Below, piece by piece: positions 1 to 6,077 of a stretch of 6,077 nt of DNA. Origin of the DNA: Candidatus Zhuqueibacterota bacterium. Lineage in GTDB: Bacteria; SM23-31; B21-G16. Position numbers and translations under genes: made by a program. How positions within the stretch are numbered: position 1 is the stretch's first letter; the number at the start of each line of letters is the position of its first letter. The notes below the pieces were generated by a model that had not been told where the DNA came from, did not search any database, and saw only the letters and a list, made by a program, of their open reading frames with translations. The stretch is taken from assembly GCA_003644825.1 (NCBI GenBank), contig QNDJ01000121.1, positions 1 through 6,077 of the forward strand. The letters run 5' to 3'.

Positions 1-1
1 G

Positions 2-235
2 AATGGATTAATAACTAAAAAGAGTGAAGAGTTAAAACCATTTAAATATTACAAGTTTGATTTATACAAGATGATTAATAAAATATGTAAGTTAAAAAAA
101 TATAATCATCTTAAAGAAAATCTACATAGTATTCGTACTAAAACAAATTTTCTAATTCATGGAAATAAAAAGGTATCTAGTTCAGAAGCAACTGAAATGC
201 TAAAGTTAACTCTTAAAGTAGTTCAAGAACTCTAA
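2..235 (+). CDS. C-terminal end of an unknown protein, possibly HEPN-like (partial, 5' end outside window)
   Basis: An open frame runs from the window edge to a TAA at 233-235, giving the last 77 residues of a protein whose start is not in the window. The fragment is lysine-rich and looks mostly helical. Near its end it reads IRTKTNFLIHGNKKVSSSEA, followed by a helix ending in VVQEL. The R...N-x3-H-G pattern followed by a serine-rich turn and a final amphipathic helix resembles the end of HEPN-type helical domains (RNxxxH), which occur in toxins, abortive-infection proteins and other RNA-cleaving or RNA-binding proteins. The arginine is four residues before the asparagine rather than adjacent to it, so the match is loose. 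It points toward ahcY, so the two genes are convergent. A 12-bp inverted repeat follows 15 bp after the stop. No function can be assigned from this fragment alone. Confidence 0.55.
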   Translation, partial: NGLITKKSEELKPFKYYKFDLYKMINKICKLKKYNHLKENLHSIRTKTNFLIHGNKKVSSSEATEMLKLTLKVVQEL

Positions 236-249
236 TTATTTTACATTTC

Positions 250-285
250 ATTATAACTTATCTAAATGATATTATAAGTTATAAT
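250..285 (+). terminator. AT-only inverted repeat just past the first gene; possible transcript end
   Basis: A 12-bp perfect stem (attataacttat at 250-261 against ataagttataat at 274-285) closes a 12-nt loop, 15 bp after the stop at 235. The stem has very few G/C pairs and no T-run directly follows it; a T-rich tract begins only at about 307. It is therefore a weak intrinsic terminator at best, though its position fits a transcript 3' end. Confidence 0.35.
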
Positions 286-450
286 ATTATCTGAGACTTT
301 AGCACATTTTTTTTCTTTTCTGTTTTTCTTTTAATTACTTCTAACTGTTTGTTATTCTTAATTTATCATACTAAAAAAATCTAACCTTTTTCTACAATTA
401 GAGATCTCAAATGAGAGACCACATTCAAGACTAAAGCAATCTCAACCAGT

Positions 451-490
451 CTGTCATTACCGTTCCACTATACATGGTCGAAGTAATCCC
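451..490 (+). repeat. Degenerate TGTCATT...CGAAGTAATC dispersed repeat, copy 1
   Basis: The sequence starts ctgtcatta and ends ggtcgaagtaatccc. It is a diverged copy of the element at 498-531, whose ends read TGTCATTG and GAAGCAATC, a repeat type seen in many unrelated bacterial genomes. The ends pair as attac (456-460) with gtaat (483-487). Relative to the second copy, two base pairs in this outer stem have changed on both sides. A more decayed 3' half, ending in aaagcaatctc, lies just upstream at about 415-443. Confidence 0.55.
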
Positions 491-497
491 CATCACT

Positions 498-531
498 CTG
501 TCATTGTGAGACCGTAAGGTCGAAGCAATCT
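498..531 (+). repeat. TGTCATTG...GAAGCAATC dispersed repeat, copy 2 (well preserved)
   Basis: It begins ctgtcattgtgag and ends cgaagcaatct. Inside is a 4-bp hairpin, gacc-gtaa-ggtc (510-521), and the outer ends pair as attg with caat. This is the form commonly found as a dispersed intergenic repeat in many bacteria. It lies 7 bp after the diverged copy, so the two form a short tandem cluster. Function is unknown. Confidence 0.65.
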
Positions 532-561
532 TTTAAATATTATAGCATTATTTAAAAAACA

Positions 562-583
562 GGCAGTGATGTCCGTTCTACGG
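562..583 (+). repeat. 22-bp direct repeat, copy 1
   Basis: It starts ggcagtgatg and ends gttctacgg, and is identical over 22 bp to 2201-2222 in the same orientation. It contains two small hairpins: ggc...gtcc with a G·T pair, and ccgt-tct-acgg. The sequence that follows (ttttgttttg) differs from that after the second copy, so only this core is shared. Confidence 0.7.
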
Positions 584-653
584 GTTTTGTTTTGAATAAA
601 TGAAAACATAAAGAATATAATTACTGTATTATCATAATACATTATTTTTATAA

Positions 654-680
654 ACCCCATCAGGGGTGGAATGTTTGTAG
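654..680 (-). repeat. 27-nt tail-plus-hairpin repeat (CTATAAACAT family), reverse copy a
   Basis: On the plus strand a hairpin (acccc-atca-ggggt, 654-667) is followed by the tail ggaatgtttgtag. Read on the minus strand, it lines up without gaps over 27 nt with the copies at 788-814, 1189-1215 and 2048-2074. The stem bases differ between copies but remain complementary. It pairs with the copy at 705-734, with stem centres 51 nt apart. Confidence 0.65.
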
Positions 681-704
681 CAGAGAGAATGAAAGAAATA
701 AAGA

Positions 705-734
705 GCTCCGTTAGGAGCGAAATAATCTTTGTAT
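705..734 (-). repeat. CTATAAACAT-family tail-plus-hairpin repeat, reverse copy b
   Basis: The hairpin gctcc-gtta-ggagc (705-718) is followed by gaaataatctttgtat, which is the family tail with about 3 extra nucleotides. An 18-bp stretch at 700-717 (aaagagctcc...aggag) is repeated perfectly in inverted orientation at 1203-1220. Confidence 0.65.
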
Positions 735-787
735 AAATTGTTGATAAGTTGTATAATAATATTATGGTTATGAGTGTTAAAGGTAAG

Positions 788-814
788 TTCCACAGGAAGG
801 TATTATTTTTATAG
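788..814 (-). repeat. CTATAAACAT-family tail-plus-hairpin repeat, reverse copy c
   Basis: The stem ttcc-aca-ggaa (788-798) is followed by the AT-rich tail ending in tttttatag. On the minus strand the 27 nt align with the other full-length copies, with a stem of different sequence that still pairs. Confidence 0.5.
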
Positions 815-868
815 GGAACAATTTTTTATTTAAATTTGTGTAATTCGTTGTTTATACTAGAGAAATGA

Positions 869-928
869 CACCATCAGAATAGAATTCTGGTGGTGGATTA
901 AATGTTCTTAAAGTCTCTGAAGAGACTT
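869..928 (+). repeat. 60-nt two-hairpin element, forward copy 1
   Basis: The first stem is caccatcagaat (869-880), loop aga, then attctggtggtg (884-895): 12 pairs including one T·G. Exactly 15 nt later comes aagtctct (911-918), loop ga, then agagactt (921-928): 8 perfect pairs. The same architecture occurs at 1403-1462 in this orientation, and at 968-1027 and 1930-2003 in reverse. This copy and the next one face each other across 39 bp. I cannot name the element. Confidence 0.8.
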
Positions 929-967
929 ACTTTGATGTTAAAAATAAAATTATGGTTTGTTTAATAG

Positions 968-1027
968 CAGTCACTTTAGTGACTGATCAGTTAGCAATAC
1001 CAGCACCAGAATTTAATTCTGGTGATG
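968..1027 (-). repeat. 60-nt two-hairpin element, reverse copy 2
   Basis: Read left to right, cagtcact-tt-agtgactg (968-985, 8 perfect pairs) is followed by 15 nt and then cagcaccagaat-tta-attctggtgatg (1001-1027, 11 of 12 pairs). The long stem shares caccagaat/attctggtg with copy 1. The short stem has a different sequence (cagtcact against aagtctct) yet pairs fully, which indicates that the structure, not only the sequence, has been kept. Confidence 0.8.
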
Positions 1028-1137
1028 GAGATGATTGCTTAAATTCTTACAAATTAATTTTTGATATGTTTTTTATTTTTTTATTCATATAAATAAACAC
1101 GCTAAATTGAATTATTTCAAATAATTATTTTTCTACT

Positions 1138-1164
1138 TTTTTAACATAACACTCTTATCGGAGT
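1138..1164 (+). repeat. CTATAAACAT-family tail-plus-hairpin repeat, diverged forward copy d
   Basis: The tail ttttaacataac leads to the stem actc-ttatcg-gagt (1151-1164). Over 27 ungapped positions it matches the copy at 1189-1215 at 19. An alternative stem, aacact (1148-1153) with agtgtt (1167-1172), is also possible. Confidence 0.5.
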
Positions 1165-1188
1165 TCAGTGTTTTTCATTATCATTGCT

Positions 1189-1215
1189 CTATAAACATAT
1201 TACTCCTAACGGAGC
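1189..1215 (+). repeat. CTATAAACAT-family tail-plus-hairpin repeat, forward copy e
   Basis: This copy looks closest to a consensus: the tail ctataaacatatta is followed by the hairpin ctcc-taac-ggag (1203-1214). With copy d it forms a pair with 51 nt between stem centres, the same spacing as the reverse-oriented pair at 654-734. Repeats of this form are familiar to me from Bacteroidetes intergenic DNA, although I know no accepted name for them. Confidence 0.65.
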
Positions 1216-1287
1216 TCTTTTAATAATTAGGGTAATTCGTGTAATTTGATATTTTATTAAACCGTTAAAAAATCTTCTCGCATCACA

Positions 1288-1340
1288 CTTGCTTGTGCAA
1301 TTGTATCACAAGCATCTTGCTTGTGCAATTGTATCACAAG
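1288..1340 (+). repeat. 28-bp tandem repeat of TGTA-type hairpin units
   Basis: A 25-nt sequence beginning cttgcttgtg and ending tatcacaag occurs at 1288-1312 and again at 1316-1340, perfectly conserved, with a period of 28 bp. The full structural unit seems to be tgta-t-cacaagc-atctt-gcttgtg (1303-1325), a 7-bp hairpin behind TGTA. Units on either side are truncated or decayed. The same layout, TGTAG plus stem plus an ATCTT loop, recurs with another stem at 2321-2346. Confidence 0.7.
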
Positions 1341-1402
1341 TATTTTGTTTATTACATACTGTAGCCCCAGAAATTCCTGCCTGTAGTGTTATGACAGAAT
1401 GA

Positions 1403-1462
1403 TACCACAAGAATCGAATTATGGTAGTAGTTAAAATATTATGGAAGTCTCTAAAGAAACTG
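1403..1462 (+). repeat. 60-nt two-hairpin element, forward copy 3 (decayed)
   Basis: The long stem is taccacaagaat-cga-attatggtagta (1403-1429), with 9 of 12 pairs intact. After a 15-nt spacer comes aagtctct-aa-agaaactg (1445-1462), with 6 of 8 pairs. The lengths of both stems, both loops and the spacer are identical to those of copy 1. The outermost pair is T-A here and C-G in copy 1. Confidence 0.7.
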
Positions 1463-1711
1463 TTTAAGGGTGTAATTAACTAAGCAAGAAGTAACACAAT
1501 GGAATCGGAAAGTTCACATAAAAACCATAACAATACAGGTAAAAAGTTTACAGGGAATATTAAGTATTAAAAAGCTGAAAATCAAGAGTAATTCACACAG
1601 TTTGTCGTTCATTTAAATTCATTCTCTATAAACCCCTGTATAGGTCTCATAATGAAAGTTTTAATGAGTATTAATTTGCCTAAATATTTATTAAACAATA
1701 GTAATATATTA

Positions 1712-1784
1712 TTAAGAATCTGGAGTGCATTAACCGTAGTAATGATATTCTTAAACTAAATATAAAAGCCATATATTTGCACTC
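1712..1784. repeat. Overlapping long-range inverted repeats
   Basis: ttaagaat (1712-1719) pairs with attcttaa (1747-1754), enclosing a small stem catta/taatg (1729-1733, 1740-1744). Independently, gagtgca (1723-1729) pairs with tgcactc (1778-1784), and a T-rich stretch follows at 1786-1802. The two large pairings cross and would compete. This could be a folded transcript or chance in AT-rich DNA. Confidence 0.3.
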
Positions 1785-1815
1785 AATATTTTTCACTTTT
1801 TTAAAAATAATTATC

Positions 1816-1834
1816 CTCAAGCTAGAAGCTTGAG
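1816..1834. repeat. Isolated 8-bp perfect hairpin
   Basis: ctcaagct (1816-1823), loop aga, agcttgag (1827-1834). The stem is perfect with a 3-nt loop, followed by ttactgtgta. It belongs to none of the other families here by sequence. No T-run follows on either strand, so it is not a typical terminator. Confidence 0.5.
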
Positions 1835-1929
1835 TTACTGTGTATCATTTGAACTCATAGAGATATATTATATATTCTAATTTTCTATAAAGTTCCTGTA
1901 ATCTTTATTTTACTGCTTCCTATCAAGAT

Positions 1930-2003
1930 GAGTCTCTTCAGAAACTTCAGGAGAAATAAATCTACCACCAGAATTTTATTCCGGTTATTTTGTTCTGGTA
2001 GTG
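1930..2003 (-). repeat. 60-nt two-hairpin element, reverse copy 4, with a 14-nt insertion in the long hairpin
   Basis: The short stem gagtctct-tc-agaaactt (1930-1947) has 7 of 8 pairs counting one G·T. After 15 nt comes the left arm taccaccagaat (1963-1974). Two candidate right arms follow: a partial one, attccggtt, from 1978, and a better one, ttctggtagtg (1993-2003), which pairs at 10 of 11 positions. This looks like a partial duplication of the right arm or an insertion in the loop, making the copy 74 nt. Confidence 0.7.
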
Positions 2004-2047
2004 CTGAAAAAACAGGTAAAAATGCATATTCTACATTTTCCATTTTA

Positions 2048-2074
2048 CTATAAATATTAACACCTAAAAGTGTT
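2048..2074 (+). repeat. CTATAAACAT-family tail-plus-hairpin repeat, forward copy f
   Basis: The tail ctataaatatt is followed by the stem aacac-ctaaaa-gtgtt (2059-2074). Its 27-nt length matches the other full copies without gaps. Confidence 0.5.
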
Positions 2075-2200
2075 TGATAATCACAGCGAATTATACGAAC
2101 TTATATATTAAAATTGTTTTTTTTACCTTATTATTGCAGGTTAAAGCATAAATTTACAATGTAAGTATTTCAAGGCAGGTTTAAAAACTCCATATAAACG

Positions 2201-2270
2201 GGCAGTGATGTCCGTTCTACGGATGTAGTTAAGCACAGGATGTAAGGATACATCCGAGAACACCACCTGT
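2201..2270 (+). repeat. 22-bp direct repeat, copy 2, joined to a nested stem-loop
   Basis: Positions 2201-2222 are identical to 562-583. A further structured stretch follows: ggatgta-agga-tacatcc (2238-2255, 7 perfect pairs), enclosed by acagg (2235-2239) and cctgt (2266-2270), which compete for two bases. The tail ends in gagaacaccacctgttgg. The block is less AT-rich than its surroundings. It may be a more complete copy of an element of which 562-583 is only the first part. Confidence 0.6.
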
Positions 2271-2320
2271 TGGTTAAATATCAGAAAAAAAGCCGTAGGT
2301 TCAAGTATCCATACAAATGT

Positions 2321-2346
2321 TGTAGGTCAGGCATCTTTGCCTGACC
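2321..2346 (+). repeat. TGTAG-type hairpin repeat with 8-bp perfect stem
   Basis: tgtag is followed by ggtcaggc (2325-2332), loop atcttt, gcctgacc (2339-2346), with the final g of tgtag shared with the stem. Dispersed repeats reading TCAGGC-ATC(C/T)TT-GCCTGA are familiar from several bacterial genomes. The unit at 1303-1325 has the same lead-in and loop with a different stem, so both probably belong to one family. There is no T-run on either side. Confidence 0.6.
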
Positions 2347-2354
2347 AATGAGAA

Positions 2355-2377
2355 AAAACCTCTAAAATTTGGGTTTT
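2355..2377 (-). terminator. Weak terminator candidate for the metK-ahcY transcript
   Basis: On the minus strand, aaaacc pairs with ggtttt around an 11-nt loop, and the right arm runs into a T-stretch (ggttttttct). The stem is only 6 bp and lies about 200 bp beyond the ahcY stop. I see no better hairpin with a T-run nearer the gene, so the true end of the transcript is unclear. Confidence 0.2.
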
Positions 2378-2575
2378 CATATACCATTTATGTATTTATG
2401 TAATTTTAATATTATTTAAGAAAATACTTAATCAGCATAGGTTTCAGAGTGGTAGAAAATTGATTTGTGAATTCTTAATTTTACTATTTATTTTTATCAG
2501 TATATATTTAAAAATAAATAATTATAAAAAATTTGAATTTACTTAAGTGTTGAATGCAGTGATTTAATATTTAAC

Positions 2576-4994
<2,419 letters not shown>

Positions 4995-5000
4995 TTCAAT

Positions 5001-5007
5001 CTCCTCT
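5001..5007 (-). promoter_or_regulatory. Ribosome binding site of metK
   Basis: AGAGGAG on the minus strand lies 6 nt before the metK ATG, within the 16-bp gap after the nucleotidyltransferase stop. It supports the chosen start and translation from a shared transcript. Confidence 0.8.
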
Positions 5008-5010
5008 TAA

Positions 5011-5985
5011 TTATGGTTTAATTTCTGTGTAATCACAGATATTAAATGTCTTTTCTTTTTCTTCTATTTTAACAAAATCACCAATAATGGAGCTGGAAAT
5101 ATTTGAGTTTAATATGGTAGTATTTTTCCCTATTATGGTATTTTTTATAATTGAATTGATTATTTTACAATTATCAGAAATAGTAACATTTTGTCCAATT
5201 ATTGAGTTTTTAATTTCACAGGATTTACCTATTAAAACAGGTGGTTTTATAAGCGACCCTGGAATTTCAGGATAGCTGTTTAAATTTGATATAAGGTATC
5301 TGTTGGTTTCGATGATTGTTTCAGTTTTACCACAATCATACCATCCATCTATCATAAATGTTCTTAGCTTATATCCATTATCAATCATTATTTGAAATGT
5401 GTCAGTTATCTGGTATTCACCTTTTGTTTTTTTATTTATTTTGAATAGTTCTTCTATAGCTTCTTTTAAAATAAACCCTTCATTTACAAAGTACATACCG
5501 ACCAGAGTGAGTTTTGTTTTTGGGTGTTCAGGTTTTTCTTCGACTCTGATAACAAAACCGTTTTCGTCAAGTTCAGCTATTCCGAATCTTCTCGGGTCAT
5601 CCACTTCTAAAACACCAAGAGAAGTATATTTACTATCAAATACAGGTTTTAAGTCTGCTTCGTAAATTGTATCACCAAGAATTATAAATACCTTTTCATT
5701 TTTTAGGTAATCTTTTGCCTGGTAAACGGCGTGTGCAATTCCTTTCATTTCTTCTTGATAATAGAAATCGGTTTTTATCGAAAAATTTTTAGTTATATGG
5801 TCTTTAATCATTTCGCCTTTATAACCTATTATGAATGCAATTTCATCTACTCCGGCAGAAATAAGCCTTTCCACTATGTGGTCAATAATAGATTTACCAC
5901 CAACATTTATAAGAACCTTTGGGGTTATCAGGGTATGAGGCCTGAGTCTTGTTCCTATTCCTGCAACTGGAATTATCGCTTTCAT
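5011..5985 (-). CDS. Sugar-1-phosphate nucleotidyltransferase (RmlA/GalU-like) with left-handed beta-helix tail
   Basis: This 324-residue cytosolic enzyme joins a sugar-1-phosphate to an NTP, giving an NDP-sugar and pyrophosphate, most likely for surface polysaccharide or glycolipid synthesis. The nucleotide-binding start VAGIGTRLRPHTLITPKVL (7-25) contains the GxGTRLxP...PK signature with Arg13 and Lys23. YYQEEMKGIAHAV (75-87) is the base-reading segment. GDTIYEAD (104-111) supplies the metal-binding Asp105, EEKP (149-152) the sugar-phosphate contacts, and GWYDCGKTETIIETN (214-228) the second metal/sugar region with Asp217. From about 249 to 305, hexapeptide-like repeats (LIGKSCEI, IIGQNVTI, IIGKNTTI, IIGDFVKI) form a short left-handed beta-helix, as in long-form glucose-1-phosphate thymidylyltransferases. 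Neither sugar nor nucleotide can be read from sequence, so no gene symbol is given. The start MKAIIPVAG is the family's usual one, yet no Shine-Dalgarno sequence precedes it. It is first in the visible operon. Confidence 0.88.
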   Translation of the reverse strand: MKAIIPVAGIGTRLRPHTLITPKVLINVGGKSIIDHIVERLISAGVDEIAFIIGYKGEMIKDHITKNFSIKTDFYYQEEMKGIAHAVYQAKDYLKNEKVFIILGDTIYEADLKPVFDSKYTSLGVLEVDDPRRFGIAELDENGFVIRVEEKPEHPKTKLTLVGMYFVNEGFILKEAIEELFKINKKTKGEYQITDTFQIMIDNGYKLRTFMIDGWYDCGKTETIIETNRYLISNLNSYPEIPGSLIKPPVLIGKSCEIKNSIIGQNVTISDNCKIINSIIKNTIIGKNTTILNSNISSSIIGDFVKIEEKEKTFNICDYTEIKP

Positions 5986-6047
5986 ATAAATTTAAATTAA
6001 TATAAATTAAAATTTAAATAATTTTTTTTGTAAAATCAATTTATTTT

Positions 6048-6075
6048 ATTTTAACAATAAACACGACAATGTCAA
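6048..6075 (-). promoter_or_regulatory. Candidate promoter of the nucleotidyltransferase-metK-ahcY operon
   Basis: On the minus strand TTGACA (6075-6070) is followed 16 nt later by TAAAAT (6053-6048), one mismatch from the TATAAT consensus, about 62 bp before the start codon. The leader between them is extremely AT-rich. The -35 match is exact, but AT-rich DNA yields many chance -10 boxes, and an FCB organism might use a different consensus. Confidence 0.45.
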
Positions 6076-6077
6076 TA

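Larger units (their letters stand above)
236..2575. other. 2.34-kb gene-free region between convergent genes, filled with hairpin repeats
   Basis: No frame of convincing length or composition occurs here on either strand, and I recognise no tRNA, rRNA or standard small RNA. What it holds is at least five families of short structured repeats, listed separately, set in AT-rich sequence with T-rich tracts (for example 307-335, 1127-1142 and 1786-1802). Both flanking genes read into the region, so it should contain no promoter for either. Repeat copies are found from about 405 to 2350, and the last 220 bp before ahcY look plain. The likeliest reading is a site where non-coding mobile or dispersed repeats have accumulated, because insertions between two 3' ends do little harm. 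Confidence 0.75.

Noticed and set aside
305-335. T/C-rich tract as a protein-binding or origin element
   Set aside because: Such tracts are frequent in this AT-rich interval, and nothing else typical of an origin (clustered DnaA boxes, neighbouring dnaA or dnaN) is present.
869-1027. MITE or transposon with the facing two-hairpin elements as terminal inverted repeats
   Set aside because: No matching target-site duplication is visible at 861-868 and 1028-1035, the enclosed 39 bp encode nothing, and single copies occur alone elsewhere in the region.
1288-1340. Possible mini CRISPR array
   Set aside because: The perfect 25-nt copies are separated by only 3 bp, so there are no spacers, and no cas gene is in the window.
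1626-1645. Further CTATAAA repeats here and at about 1885-1904
   Set aside because: Both start with ctataaa, but the tail is shortened and the stem barely pairs, so they are mentioned as traces only and not listed as copies.
2291-2314. tRNA-like T-arm string (ggttcaag...atcc)
   Set aside because: The 5-bp T-stem does not form, and no acceptor, D or anticodon arms fit at the expected distances. It more likely belongs to the TGTAGG-type repeat just downstream.
4995-5010. SAM or SAH riboswitch in front of metK or ahcY
   Set aside because: The gaps before metK and ahcY are 16 and 19 bp and are filled by ribosome binding sites. The leader of the first gene is nearly pure AT with no recognisable aptamer.

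Overview
This is an AT-rich bacterial window made of two very different halves. The right half (2576-6077) is a compact minus-strand operon of three genes with 16-19 bp gaps: a sugar-1-phosphate nucleotidyltransferase (5011-5985), S-adenosylmethionine synthetase metK (3855-4994) and S-adenosylhomocysteine hydrolase ahcY (2576-3835). The left half has the end of one plus-strand gene (2-235) followed by about 2.34 kb (236-2575) in which I find no credible gene, but many short structured repeats.

Organism. No rRNA or other strong marker is present, so placement is inference. The N-terminus of the nucleotidyltransferase (MKAIIPVAGIGTRLRPHT) and its WYDCGK motif match a form I associate with the Bacteroidetes/FCB group. 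The hairpin repeats with a CTATAAACAT tail resemble dispersed repeats I associate with the same group. The hydrolase, however, is the short form with the GYGWCGKG motif that I associate with archaea, Thermotoga and several candidate phyla, rather than the longer form I associate with Bacteroidetes. An uncultured FCB lineage such as Cloacimonadota fits best, with low certainty.

How the genes work together. MetK makes SAM from methionine and ATP. AhcY removes the S-adenosylhomocysteine left after methyl transfer, giving adenosine and homocysteine. Together they form the core of the activated methyl cycle, and the gene that remakes methionine from homocysteine is not in the window. The nucleotidyltransferase activates a sugar phosphate, probably for envelope or exopolysaccharide synthesis. 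It appears to share a transcript with the SAM genes, and a TTGACA/TAAAAT promoter candidate lies at the window edge. metK and ahcY have clear Shine-Dalgarno sequences, whereas the first gene has none.

The repeat region lies between two convergent gene ends. Its most striking component is a 60-nt, two-hairpin element present four times, two per orientation. It has a 12-bp stem with a 3-nt loop, then exactly 15 nt, then an 8-bp stem with a 2-nt loop. The other repeats are a 27-nt tail-plus-hairpin element in six copies, two pairs of which keep the same 51-nt stem spacing in opposite orientation; TGTCATTG...GAAGCAATC elements; a 28-bp tandem repeat made of TGTA-hairpin units; and a 22-bp perfect duplicate 1.6 kb apart. 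Several families are arranged in nested inverted order around position ~948.
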